A DNA stretch of 64,000 nt from Rubrivivax sp. (GCA_018780805.1 JADMJD010000006.1:1-64000); one strand, 5' to 3'. Shown: positions 45,364-53,354, numbered from the stretch's first letter. Notes: generated from the letters alone by a model not told the origin. Translations and numbers: made by a program.

Positions 45364-46205
45364 TGCGGGGCGGCTCGCCCAAAGAGGATGTGGCAGGTTT
45401 GGGTCACCAATTCGGGGGCGTCCACGATCTCTGGTGAAACCCAGAATGCCGGGCCGGTCACGCCATCCTGTTCAATTGACCAGCCGGCTTGCTGCCATTC
45501 TGACAGCCGTTCCGCGTTGGCCGTGGCGGCAGGGGACCTGGGGCGTTGAGACACCTCCACGACCACCAGCCGGTTGCCGGCATGGACCGGGGGGACCGGT
45601 GAGAGCGGTTGTTTGCAGCCGTCATACAGGTCTGCGCTGACGGGGTAACCCATCACCTCGACCGCTTCGCCACCTTCCCAAGACGCGCGCATCGCTGCAG
45701 CCTCGGACTGCGCACCGCGGCCCTCCGCGATCGCACTGGCCGAGCGCTGTCGAATCCAGTCCTTCACCAGGTCTTCGCCCTTGACGACTGGCTGCCAGAG
45801 CAGCATGTGATCGGCGGTCACCCCCTGCAACACGCTGCGCAAGGCCAGCAGTGCACCGGCGCGATGCGCCCAAAGCCAAAGCGGCTTGCCGGGGTGCCGC
45901 TGCTTCAGCCACGATGCCCCTCGCCGTACATCGGCCTCCCACTCCTGCCAGGACGCTGATATGGAAGCGCCGCTGCTGTCGCCGCAGCCTTTGAGGTCCA
46001 TCTGAAGGACAGCCGCGCCATCGCCAGCCAGGGCGCGGGCGCAGCGTGCGACAACACGGCGGGACCGGTTCAGTTCCTCGCCAAAGGCGTGGCAATGCAG
46101 GACCAGCGCCCGGGGTTCCCCCTCTGGCTCATGCGAGACACAGAATCGGTGACCGCCGCTGGCGTCGGGCAGAAAGAACGGCTCGGGTCCGGAAGGGCGG
46201 CTCAT
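45360..46205 (-). CDS. Hydrolase 2, exosortase A system-associated (alpha/beta hydrolase)
   Basis: A 281-aa alpha/beta-hydrolase (TIGR03101-like). RALVLHCHAFGEELNRSRRVVARCARALAGDGAAVLQMDLKGCGDSSG is the oxyanion and second-strand region, with FGEELN characteristic of this family. GKPLWLWAHRAGALLALRSVL holds the elbow position, where the usual G-x-S-x-G is replaced by AHRAG. The start I prefer is ATG at 46205, 6 nt after the carrier-protein stop; the track start at 46211 is TTG. The stop overlaps the hydrolase 1 start by 4 nt. The substrate is not known. Confidence 0.87.
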   Translation of the reverse strand: MSRPSGPEPFFLPDASGGHRFCVSHEPEGEPRALVLHCHAFGEELNRSRRVVARCARALAGDGAAVLQMDLKGCGDSSGASISASWQEWEADVRRGASWLKQRHPGKPLWLWAHRAGALLALRSVLQGVTADHMLLWQPVVKGEDLVKDWIRQRSASAIAEGRGAQSEAAAMRASWEGGEAVEVMGYPVSADLYDGCKQPLSPVPPVHAGNRLVVVEVSQRPRSPAATANAERLSEWQQAGWSIEQDGVTGPAFWVSPEIVDAPELVTQTCHILFGRAAPQ

Positions 46206-46211
46206 GGGCAA

Positions 46212-46463
46212 TCAGTCGCCAGGTCTGGCCGCGAGGGTGTCGATCAAGGTGCCGATCGAAACAAAGGCCGATGCGTCCAGGTCTTCGGCCATGCGGTGGC
46301 CCAGCCTGTCCTCCAGCGCTGTGAGCAAGGCCACCACTGCCAAAGAATTGAACTCTGGCAGGTGGCCCAGCAACTGCGTGTTTCTGCTCAGGCCGGCTGC
46401 TTGCGCCGCAGGCATGCTGAGCGCATCGGCCACGCATTCGATCACTTCACGTTCGAGGTTCAA
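46212..46463 (-). CDS. Acyl carrier protein, exosortase A system-associated
   Basis: An 83-aa carrier: a four-helix acyl-carrier fold with the phosphopantetheine attachment segment in LPEFNSLAVVALLTALEDRLG (Ser40). The N-terminal EREVIECVADALSMPAAQAAGLSRNTQLLGHL and C-terminal DASAFVSIGTLIDTLAAR fit helices I and IV. It is the first gene of the minus-strand operon (carrier, hydrolase 2, hydrolase 1, GNAT, flippase) and is divergent from the ligase, which is presumably the enzyme that loads it. Confidence 0.9.
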   Translation of the reverse strand: MNLEREVIECVADALSMPAAQAAGLSRNTQLLGHLPEFNSLAVVALLTALEDRLGHRMAEDLDASAFVSIGTLIDTLAARPGD

Positions 46464-46638
46464 CGGGCATCATCCTTGTCAGCCATGGATTCTGAAGGCC
46501 TTCTTCACGAGGGCGCCGTGCCTCCGGCATGACGGTGGCGCACAACGTCACAGGTTCGGGTACCGTCCAGGGCGACCGCGGCACCTGAATCCCGGTGCTT
46601 GCATCGGATGGCTCTACCCACTGCAGCAACAACGCGAC
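46464..46638. promoter_or_regulatory. Divergent promoter region between acyl carrier and acyl-CoA ligase genes
   Basis: A 175-nt gap drives two operons in opposite directions: carrier-hydrolases-GNAT-flippase leftward and ligase-decarboxylase rightward. The sequence is GC-rich, and I found no strong -35/-10 or sigma-54 match with proper spacing on either strand. Placement as the control region is by gene arrangement only. Confidence 0.4.
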
Positions 46639-48195
46639 GTGACACTTTCAGAATTGTTGATGAAAACGGCCGCACTTTGGCCCGAGCGCGTGGTGTTGGC
46701 CGATGGCGCTGTTGCCTTGACCTATCAGGAACTGCGGAACCAGTTGTACTCGGTTTCGAGCCTGATCCGCCTGCGTCTGGGGCCAGGCCGCGGCCACCGG
46801 GTAGCCGTCTGGATGGAGCAGCGCCATGAGTTTGTCGTCGCGTGCTTTGCCGCCAGCCATGCCGGTGCGGTCTTCGTTCCGCTGAACCCGGTCTTCAAGG
46901 CCCAGCAAGTCTGGCATGCCTTGCAGGATGCCGGCGCAGCACTGTTGATCACAACCCCTGAGCGTGCCGCGCTCTTGAAGGCCGAGCTCAGCCCGGGCGC
47001 GCAATGCCCGCAAATCCTTTGCGTTGGCGATCCGGCATGGTGCAGTGCACCCGCAGAACAAGATGGTTGGTACTGCGCCGGCTCAACGCCCGACACCGAC
47101 CCCGCCGCCATCCTCTACACCTCCGGCAGCACCGGCCGCCCCAAGGGCGTGGTGCTGTCGCACCGCAACCTGGTGGCCGGTGCGCACAGCGTGGCGGGCT
47201 ACCTGGGCAACACCGCGGACGACACGCTGCTGGCCGTGCTGCCGCTGTCCTTCGACGCCGGTTTCAGCCAGCTGACTACTGCCTTCAGCGTCGGCGCCAA
47301 GGTGGTGCTGATGAACTACCTGCTGCCACGCGACGTGCTCAAGGCCATCGACGAGCACCAGATCACGGGCCTGACGGCCGTGCCGCCGCTCTACATCCAG
47401 CTCAGCCAGGCCAAGTGGCCCGAGGGCGCCGGGCGCTCGCTGCGCTACTTCGCCAACACCGGCGGCCGCATGCCGCGCGCCACGCTGGACGTGTTGCGCC
47501 AGCGCTGGCCGCAGGCCCAGCCCTACCTGATGTACGGCCTGACCGAGGCCTTCCGCTCCACCTACCTGCCGCCGGAGCAGGTGGACATCCGACCCGATTC
47601 CATCGGCAAGGCCATTCCGAATGCCGAGGTCCTGGTGCTGCGCGAAGACGGCACCGAGTGTGGCCCCGACGAGCCCGGCGAGCTGGTGCACCGCGGCCCG
47701 TTGGTGGCCCAGGGCTATTGGAACGACCCGGACAAAACCGCCGAACGGTTCCGCCCACTGCCCGCCGGGCTGCGGCTGCCGGGCCTGGTGCTGCCGGAGA
47801 TCGCCGTGTTCTCGGGCGACACCGTGCGGCGTGATGCCGAGGGTTACCTGTACTTCGTCGGCCGGCGCGACGAGATGATCAAGACCTCCGGCTACCGCGT
47901 CAGCCCCACGGAGGTGGAAGAGGTGCTCTACGCCAGCGGCCTGGTGGGCGAGTGCGCGGCCTTCGGCCTGCCGCACGCGGTGCTGGGACAGGCTATCCAC
48001 GTGGTGGCCACGCCCGCTGCGGGGCAGGCGGTGCTGGACGTGGCGGCCCTGCTGGCGTTTTGCCGCCAGCAGCTGCCGGCCTACATGGTGCCGGCCGCCA
48101 TCGAGCCCGTGGCCGAGGCGCTGCCGCGCAATGCCAACGACAAGATCGACCGCAAGGTCCTGGCCGCCAGCCGCACGGCTATCCTGGGCACCTGA
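46639..48195 (+). CDS. Acyl-CoA ligase (AMP-forming), exosortase A system-associated
   Basis: ANL-superfamily adenylating enzyme of 518 aa (TIGR03098-like). The AMP-binding P-loop is AILYTSGSTGRPKGVVLSHRN (about 154-173); other core motifs are YLMYGLTEAFRSTYLPPEQ (A5), GDTVRRDAEGYLYFVGRRDEMIKTSGYRVSPTEVEEVL (A7-A8) and NANDKIDRKVL with the catalytic Lys (A10). Start is GTG at 46639; the track start 46204 overlaps the carrier gene on the other strand and has no support. It likely activates a carboxylic or amino acid and loads the carrier protein. The decarboxylase gene overlaps its stop (TGATG). Confidence 0.92.
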   Translation: MTLSELLMKTAALWPERVVLADGAVALTYQELRNQLYSVSSLIRLRLGPGRGHRVAVWMEQRHEFVVACFAASHAGAVFVPLNPVFKAQQVWHALQDAGAALLITTPERAALLKAELSPGAQCPQILCVGDPAWCSAPAEQDGWYCAGSTPDTDPAAILYTSGSTGRPKGVVLSHRNLVAGAHSVAGYLGNTADDTLLAVLPLSFDAGFSQLTTAFSVGAKVVLMNYLLPRDVLKAIDEHQITGLTAVPPLYIQLSQAKWPEGAGRSLRYFANTGGRMPRATLDVLRQRWPQAQPYLMYGLTEAFRSTYLPPEQVDIRPDSIGKAIPNAEVLVLREDGTECGPDEPGELVHRGPLVAQGYWNDPDKTAERFRPLPAGLRLPGLVLPEIAVFSGDTVRRDAEGYLYFVGRRDEMIKTSGYRVSPTEVEEVLYASGLVGECAAFGLPHAVLGQAIHVVATPAAGQAVLDVAALLAFCRQQLPAYMVPAAIEPVAEALPRNANDKIDRKVLAASRTAILGT

Positions 48196-49436
48196 TGAAC
48201 AGCCCCCGCCCGCCCTTGATGCACCCGCCAATGGCGCAGTTCCCGCTGCAGGACGGCGAGCCGCTGGTCAACGGCGTGCCGCTGGGTCGGCTGGCGGAGC
48301 GTGTCGGGCGCACGCCGTTTTATGCCTATGACCGCAGCGTGGTGCAAACGCGTGTGGCGCAGCTGCGCGCCGTGCTGCCACCGGCGCTGGAACTGCACTA
48401 CGCGGTCAAGGCCAACCCGATGCCGGCCGTCGTGGGCCTGCTGGCCGCTCTGGTGCAGGGGCTGGACGTGGCTTCGGCCGGCGAGTTGAAGCTGGCGCTG
48501 GACACCGGCCTGGACCCGCAGCACATCAGCTTCGCAGGCCCCGGCAAGCAGGTGGCCGAGCTGCGCCAGGCCGTGGCCGCCGGCGTGCTGGTGCACGTGG
48601 AATCGGCGCTGGAGCTGCAGCGCCTGGCCGATCTGCAGCAGCAGCTGGGCCTGCCGGCGCGGGTCGCGCTGCGCATCAACCCCGATTTGGAGCTCAAGGG
48701 CGCGGGCATGAAGATGGGCGGCGGCGCCAAGCCGTTTGGCATCGACGCCGACCAGGTGCCGGCGCTGCTGCGCCAATGCGCTGCGCAAGGCCTGGCCTTC
48801 GAAGGCTTCCAGGTCTTTGCCGGCTCGCAGAACCTGCGCGCCGATCTGTTGTGCGAGGCGCAGCTGCAGAGCTACGCGCTGGCCCTGCGCCTGGCCGCCG
48901 AGGCGCCGGCGCCGGTGCGCTTCCTGAACCTGGGCGGTGGTTTCGGCATCCCGTACTTCCCGGGTGATGTGCCGCTGGACCTGGCGCCGATCGCTGCCAA
49001 CCTGGCGCAGATCAGCGCGCGCGCCGCAGCGGACATGCCGCAGGCCCGGCTGGTGCTGGAGCTGGGCCGCTACCTGGTGGGGGAGGCGGGCCTGTACGTC
49101 ACCCGCGTGATCGACCGCAAGGTGTCCGGCAGCCAGGTCTTCCTGGTCGTGGACGGCGGCCTGCACCACCACCTGGCGGCCAGCGGCAACTTCGGCCAGG
49201 TGCTGCGGCGCAATTACCCGGTGCACATCGTCACCCGCTCGCGCACCACCGAGCGGGAAACGGTCTCGGTGGTTGGCCCGCTCTGCACGCCGCTGGACCT
49301 GCTGGCCGACCGCATGGATCTGCCTGTGGCCGCCGTCGGCGACTTGGTGGTGGTCTACCAATCAGGCGCCTACGGGGCGAGTGCCAGCCCGCAGGGATTT
49401 CTGGGGCACCCGGCGGTGACCGAGGTGCTGGTCTGA
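48195..49436 (+). CDS. PLP-dependent decarboxylase, exosortase A system-associated
   Basis: A fold-type III PLP decarboxylase (ornithine/diaminopimelate decarboxylase family) of 413 aa. The PLP-lysine is in LELHYAVKANPMPAVVGLLAAL (about residue 61). VRFLNLGGGFGIPYFPGDVP is the phosphate-binding glycine loop, and LVLELGRYLVGEAGLYVTRVIDRKV the conserved EPGR-like segment (here LELGRYL). VVGPLCTPLDLLADRMDLP carries the cysteine near the second active site (G-P-x-C). The family is TIGR03099. The start is ATG 48195 in the TGATG overlap; the track ORF from 47952 is a shadow extension. It may act on the carrier-bound or free amino acid made upstream. Confidence 0.91.
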   Translation: MNSPRPPLMHPPMAQFPLQDGEPLVNGVPLGRLAERVGRTPFYAYDRSVVQTRVAQLRAVLPPALELHYAVKANPMPAVVGLLAALVQGLDVASAGELKLALDTGLDPQHISFAGPGKQVAELRQAVAAGVLVHVESALELQRLADLQQQLGLPARVALRINPDLELKGAGMKMGGGAKPFGIDADQVPALLRQCAAQGLAFEGFQVFAGSQNLRADLLCEAQLQSYALALRLAAEAPAPVRFLNLGGGFGIPYFPGDVPLDLAPIAANLAQISARAAADMPQARLVLELGRYLVGEAGLYVTRVIDRKVSGSQVFLVVDGGLHHHLAASGNFGQVLRRNYPVHIVTRSRTTERETVSVVGPLCTPLDLLADRMDLPVAAVGDLVVVYQSGAYGASASPQGFLGHPAVTEVLV

Positions 49437-49481
49437 GGCCCGGCCTGTCGGGCAACACTACTTTACCGCCCGGTATCCGTA

Positions 49482-49496
49482 GAACCCCGGGGGTTC
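49482..49496. other. Palindrome upstream of mlaF
   Basis: GAACCCC-G-GGGGTTC is a perfect 7-bp inverted repeat 46 nt after the decarboxylase stop and about 74 nt before mlaF. It could be an operator for mla or a short terminator stem without T-tract (followed by CGACCCCCC). The 133-nt gap holds nothing else recognisable apart from weak promoter-like AT bases (TACTTTACC). Confidence 0.3.
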
Positions 49497-49569
49497 CGAC
49501 CCCCCATGCCACAATCCGCCCCCATCGCACGAGCCCCGCGCGGCCCTGTCCGGGCCGCCCTGTTGCCGC

Positions 49570-50379
49570 TTGAAATCCGACGCCCTGATCGAGATCGACC
49601 ATGTCAGCTTCGGCTATGACGAACGTCGCTCCATCCTCAATGACGTGTCGCTGCGCTTCATGCGCGGCAAGGTCACGGCCATCCTGGGCGGGTCGGGCTG
49701 CGGCAAGACCACGCTGCTGCGCCTGATCGGCGGCGTGCACGCGGCCACGAAGGGCCGGGTGGTGTTCGATGGCGAGTTGCTGGACATCCGCAACAAGGCG
49801 CAGATGTACGGCCTGCGCCGCCGGCTGGGCATGTTGTTCCAGTTCGGCGCCTTGTTCACCGACCTCACGGTGTTCGAAAACGTGGCCTTTCCGCTGCGCG
49901 AGCACAGCGATCTGCCCGAGGCGATGATCCGCGACATCGTGCTGATGAAGCTCAACGCGGTGGGCCTGCGGGGTGCCGCGTCGTTGCGCATCTCCGAGGT
50001 GTCGGGTGGCATGGCGCGGCGCATCGCGCTGGCGCGTGCGATCGCGCTGGACCCGGAACTGATCATGTACGACGAGCCCTTTGCGGGGCTGGACCTGATC
50101 AGCATGGGCGTGGCCGCCAAGCTGATCCGCACGCTGAACGACACCACGGGCGCCACCTCGCTGGTGGTCTCGCACGACGTGCCCGAGTGCATGGCCATCA
50201 GCGACTGGGTGGTGCTGATGGCCGCCGGTGGCCGCATCGTGGCCCAGGGCACGCCGGCCGAACTGATGGCGTCCATGGACCCCGAGGTGCGCCAGTTCGT
50301 GCGTGGCGAGCCCGATGGCCCGGTGAAATTCCATTACCCCGCGCCCGAGATCGCGGCTGACTTCGGGGTGGCGCCTTGA
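49570..50379 (+). CDS. mlaF: Phospholipid transport ATP-binding protein
   Basis: ABC ATPase of 269 aa that powers the Mla pathway, which moves phospholipid between the membranes and keeps the outer leaflet asymmetric. Walker A is ILGGSGCGKTTLLRLI, the signature is EVSGGMARRIALARA and Walker B with its glutamate is LIMYDEPFAGLDLIS. The start is TTG at 49570, giving MKSDALIEIDHVSFGYDERRSI, which aligns well with the family; the next ATG would remove the first beta-strand. mlaE overlaps its stop (TTGA). Confidence 0.94.
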   Translation: MKSDALIEIDHVSFGYDERRSILNDVSLRFMRGKVTAILGGSGCGKTTLLRLIGGVHAATKGRVVFDGELLDIRNKAQMYGLRRRLGMLFQFGALFTDLTVFENVAFPLREHSDLPEAMIRDIVLMKLNAVGLRGAASLRISEVSGGMARRIALARAIALDPELIMYDEPFAGLDLISMGVAAKLIRTLNDTTGATSLVVSHDVPECMAISDWVVLMAAGGRIVAQGTPAELMASMDPEVRQFVRGEPDGPVKFHYPAPEIAADFGVAP

Positions 50380-51155
50380 ACATCTTCCAGCCCATTGGCG
50401 CCTGGGCGTTGGCCTGGATGCAGGGCGCCGGCCACGCCGCGCTGTTTTTTGCCGACCTGCTGCGCGCGGTGCCGGCATCGCTGCGGCGCTTCTACCTGGT
50501 GGTGCACCAGATCCACGCCATCGGCAACCGCTCGATGCTGATCATCGTGGCCTCGGGCGTGGCGGTGGGCTTCGTGCTGGCGCTGCAGATGTACTACGCG
50601 CTGGTCACCTACGGCGCGGCCGAGAGCCTGGGCCTGATCGTCAACCTGTCGCTGGTGCGTGAGCTGGGCCCGGTGGTGACCGGTTTGTTGTTCGCCGGCC
50701 GGGCCGGCACTTCGCTGACGGCCGAGATCGGCCTGATGAAGGCCGGCGAACAGCTGGCGGCGATGGAGCTGATGGCGGTGGACCCGCGGCAGCGCGTGCT
50801 GGCGCCGCGATTCATCGGCGGCATCGTCTCCATGCCCCTGCTGGCCGCGATGTTTTCAGCCGTGGGCATCCTCGGGGCCTGGATCGTGGCCGTGGGCATG
50901 ATCGGCGTGGACGGCGGCAACTTCTGGTCCATCATGCAAAGCGGGGTCGATGTCTGGCGCGATGTGGGCAACGGCATCGTCAAGAGCATCGTGTTCGGCG
51001 TCATCTGCACCGCGGTGGCGCTGTACCAGGGCTATGAAACCGACGCCACACCCGAGGGTGTGGCCTACGCCACCACGCGCACGGTGGTGATCTCTTCGCT
51101 CGGCATCCTGAGCATGGACTTCCTGCTCACGGCGTTGATGTTCTCCACGCCCTGA
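50376..51155 (+). CDS. mlaE: Phospholipid transport permease
   Basis: Permease of the Mla ABC transporter, 259 aa, with five or six membrane helices (for example MLIIVASGVAVGFVLALQMYYALVTYG). The family hallmark LIVNLSLVRELGPVVTGLLFAGRAGTSLTAEIGLMKAGEQLAAMELMAVDP is the coupling region that contacts MlaF. The TTG start at 50376 overlaps the mlaF stop by 4 nt. It ends ISSLGILSMDFLLTALMFSTP. mlaD follows after 20 nt. Confidence 0.95.
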   Translation: MNIFQPIGAWALAWMQGAGHAALFFADLLRAVPASLRRFYLVVHQIHAIGNRSMLIIVASGVAVGFVLALQMYYALVTYGAAESLGLIVNLSLVRELGPVVTGLLFAGRAGTSLTAEIGLMKAGEQLAAMELMAVDPRQRVLAPRFIGGIVSMPLLAAMFSAVGILGAWIVAVGMIGVDGGNFWSIMQSGVDVWRDVGNGIVKSIVFGVICTAVALYQGYETDATPEGVAYATTRTVVISSLGILSMDFLLTALMFSTP

Positions 51156-51175
51156 GCACACAAGGAGCAAGACAA

Positions 51176-51649
51176 ATGGGCAGAAAAAGCATCGAGACCC
51201 TGGTCGGTCTGTTCGTGGTGCTGGGCGCGCTGGCGCTGGTGTTCCTGGCGCTGAAGGCCGCCAACCTGGGTTCGTTCCGGGGTGGGGACACCTACACCGT
51301 CAAGGCGCGCTTCGACAACATCGGCGGCCTGAAGGCACGTGCGCCAGTGCGCAGCGCGGGTGTGAAGGTGGGCACCGTCACCCGGATCGGGCTGGACCCG
51401 GTGACCTACCAGGGCGTGGTCACGCTGGAGATCCAGAAGAGCTACCAGTTTCCCAAGGACAGCTCGGCCAAGATCCTGACCGCCGGCCTGCTGGGCGACC
51501 AGTACATCGGCCTGGAAGCTGGCCCGTCGGAAGAAAACCTGGCCGCCGGCGGCGTGATCTCGCAGACCCAGTCGGCCGTGGTGCTGGAGAACCTGATCGG
51601 GCAGTTCCTGGCCAACACCGCTGACCGCGCGGGCGAGAGCAAACCATGA
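51176..51649 (+). CDS. mlaD: Phospholipid-binding MCE-domain protein
   Basis: A 157-aa protein with an N-terminal membrane anchor (IETLVGLFVVLGALALVFLALKAA) and one MCE domain: DTYTVKARFDNIGGLKARAPVRSAGVKVGTVTRIGLDPVTYQGVVTLEIQKSYQFPKDSSAKILTAGLLGDQYIGLEAGP. MlaD forms a hexameric ring above MlaFE through which lipid passes. The tail (AVVLENLIGQFLANTADRAGESKP) matches E. coli-type MlaD. mlaA starts in its stop codon (ATGA). Confidence 0.95.
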   Translation: MGRKSIETLVGLFVVLGALALVFLALKAANLGSFRGGDTYTVKARFDNIGGLKARAPVRSAGVKVGTVTRIGLDPVTYQGVVTLEIQKSYQFPKDSSAKILTAGLLGDQYIGLEAGPSEENLAAGGVISQTQSAVVLENLIGQFLANTADRAGESKP

Positions 51650-52356
51650 CGCCGCGCCGTCTGGCCGCCACGGGCCTGGTGGTGCTGCTGGCCGCCGGCC
51701 CTGTGGCCGCGCAGCAGCAGCCCAATGACCCGCTGGAAGGCCTCAACCGCGGGGTGATGGTGTTCAACGACGGCATCGACAACGCGGTGCTCAAGCCCGT
51801 GGCCGAGGGTTACCGCAAGGTCGTGCCCTCGTTTGTGCAGACCGCCGTCGGCAACTTCTTCGGCAACCTGGGCGATGGCTGGTCGGCCATCAACCACCTG
51901 CTGCAAGGCAAACCCGAGCCTGCGCTGAACATGACGCTGCGCATGGCCGTGAACAGCACCTTCGGCCTGGGCGGCCTGCTGGACGTGGCCAGCGAAGCCG
52001 GCCTGGAGCGCCAATCCGAAGACCTGGGCCAGACCCTGGGCGTGTGGGGTGTGCCCACGGGCCCCTACCTGGTGCTGCCGCTGCTGGGCCCATCCACGCT
52101 GCGCGACAGCCTGGGCGTGGCCGCCAGCATGAGCGCGCGCACCAGCCCGCAGTACACCGACGACACCGGCACCGCCAACGTGGCCCTGCTGCTGAACGTC
52201 GTGCACACCCGCGCCGGGCTGCTGGGCGCCAGCCGGCTGCTGGACGACATCGCACTCGACCGCTACAGCTTCCTGCGCGATGCCTACCTGGCGCGCCGCA
52301 AGAACCAGGTCTACGACGGCACCCCCCCCGAAGAGGGTGAAGAGCCGGCGAAGTGA
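51646..52356 (+). CDS. mlaA: Outer-membrane MlaA/VacJ family protein
   Basis: A 236-aa protein with the MlaA core: NDPLEGLNRGVMVFNDGIDNAVLKPVAEGYRKVVPSFVQTAVGNFFGNLGDGWSAINHLLQGK and LGVWGVPTGPYLVLPLLGPSTLRDSLG. MlaA removes phospholipid from the outer leaflet and is normally a lipoprotein. Here the N-terminus is MTPRRLAATGLVVLLAAGPVAAQQQ, a signal peptide without any cysteine, so the usual lipobox is missing and cleavage by signal peptidase I is predicted. The C-terminus is acidic (YDGTPPEEGEEPAK). Overlaps mlaD by 4 nt. Confidence 0.93.
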   Translation: MTPRRLAATGLVVLLAAGPVAAQQQPNDPLEGLNRGVMVFNDGIDNAVLKPVAEGYRKVVPSFVQTAVGNFFGNLGDGWSAINHLLQGKPEPALNMTLRMAVNSTFGLGGLLDVASEAGLERQSEDLGQTLGVWGVPTGPYLVLPLLGPSTLRDSLGVAASMSARTSPQYTDDTGTANVALLLNVVHTRAGLLGASRLLDDIALDRYSFLRDAYLARRKNQVYDGTPPEEGEEPAK

Positions 52357-52411
52357 ACGTGTGGCGCCTGCCGCGCGTTGAGGGAGGCACTGTCCCTGAA
52401 AGGATGAACCG

Positions 52412-53014
52412 ATGTTGAAGAAGATGCTGGCCACCACGGCCCTGATGTTCGGCCTGGCCGCCAGCGCGCTGGCCAATGTGGCGCCGGATGCGCTGGTGCA
52501 GCGCCTGTCCACCGAGATGATCGACGCCGTCAAGGCCGACCCCGCCATCCAGGCCGGTGACGTGGCCAAGGTCATCGCGCTGGTCGATGCCAAGGTGCTG
52601 CCGTACCTGAACTTCGAGCGCATGACGGCGTCGGCCGTGGGCCGCTTCTGGCGCCAGGCCACGCCCGAGCAGAAGCAGAAGCTGCAGGCCGAGTTCAAGC
52701 TGCTGCTGGTGCGCACCTATGCCGGCGCGCTGGCCCAGGTGAAGGACCAGACCGTCCAGCTCAAGCCCTTCCGCGCCGGCGCCACCGATGCCGAGGTGGT
52801 GGTGCGCACCGAGGTCAAGGGCAAGGGCGAGCCGATCCAGCTGGACTACCGCATGGAAAAAGCCGGCGACAGCTGGAAGATCTATGACGTCAACGTGCTC
52901 GGCATCTGGCTGGTGGACCAGTACCGCAACAGCTTCGCGCAGGAGATCAACGCCGGCGGCATCGACACGCTGATCACCAAGCTGGCCGAGCGCAACAAGG
53001 CTGCGGCTAAGTGA
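52412..53014 (+). CDS. mlaC: Periplasmic phospholipid-binding protein
   Basis: Soluble lipid carrier between MlaA and MlaFEDB, 200 aa. It has a signal peptide (MLKKMLATTALMFGLAASALANVAP) and MlaC core segments DAKVLPYLNFERMTASAVGRFWRQATPEQKQKLQAEFKLLLVRTYAGALAQ and YRMEKAGDSWKIYDVNVLGIWLVDQYRNSFAQEINAGGIDTLITKLAERN. It lies 55 nt after mlaA in the usual gene order, with an AAAGGA ribosome site upstream of the ATG. Confidence 0.95.
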   Translation: MLKKMLATTALMFGLAASALANVAPDALVQRLSTEMIDAVKADPAIQAGDVAKVIALVDAKVLPYLNFERMTASAVGRFWRQATPEQKQKLQAEFKLLLVRTYAGALAQVKDQTVQLKPFRAGATDAEVVVRTEVKGKGEPIQLDYRMEKAGDSWKIYDVNVLGIWLVDQYRNSFAQEINAGGIDTLITKLAERNKAAAK

Positions 53015-53024
53015 GCCGGCGCAG

Positions 53025-53080
53025 GGCCGCCCCAAGCCGGCGACCCCCCTCGGGGGGCGGACGCGCAGCGGCCTGGGGGC
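53025..53080. repeat. Intergenic palindromic repeat element
   Basis: Between mlaC and mlaB: GGCCGCCCCAAGCCGGCGACCCCCCTCGGGGGGC..., with an inner perfect hairpin CCCCCC-TC-GGGGGG (53044-53057) and outer arms GCCCCAAG/CTGGGGGC. I recall such C/G-tract elements as common dispersed repeats in Comamonadaceae and related Burkholderiales. It may act as a partial terminator or mRNA stabiliser within the operon. The lineage claim is from memory, not from a search. Confidence 0.55.
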
Positions 53081-53084
53081 TGAC

Positions 53085-53354
53085 ATGAGCACGGTCATGC
53101 TGCCGGCGGCCGTGACGATGCAGAACGCATCGGCCGCGCTGCGCAGCGTGGAAGCGGCCGTGGCCCAGGGCGGTGACTTGGTGGTGGACGCTTCGGCGCT
53201 GGCCGAGCTGGACACCTCGGCCGTGGCCCTGCTGCTGCAGGCGCGGCGGCTGGCGCAGGCCAAGGGGCTGGCCTTCCGCCTGCAGGCGCCGCCGGCCAAG
53301 CTGGTGGCGCTGGCGCAGCTTTACGGCGTGGAGCCGTTGCTGTCGGCGGCGTAA
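53085..53354 (+). CDS. mlaB: STAS-domain protein of the Mla transporter
   Basis: An 89-aa STAS protein that binds MlaF and activates the transporter. DLVVDASALAELDTSAVALLLQARRLAQAKGLAFRLQAPPAKLVALAQLYGVEPLL is the anti-anti-sigma-like fold, with the conserved D-T-S segment at the helix start. It is the last mla gene, separated from mlaC by the repeat element. Its last 34 nt overlap the 3' end of hexR on the opposite strand. Confidence 0.88.
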   Translation: MSTVMLPAAVTMQNASAALRSVEAAVAQGGDLVVDASALAELDTSAVALLLQARRLAQAKGLAFRLQAPPAKLVALAQLYGVEPLLSAA

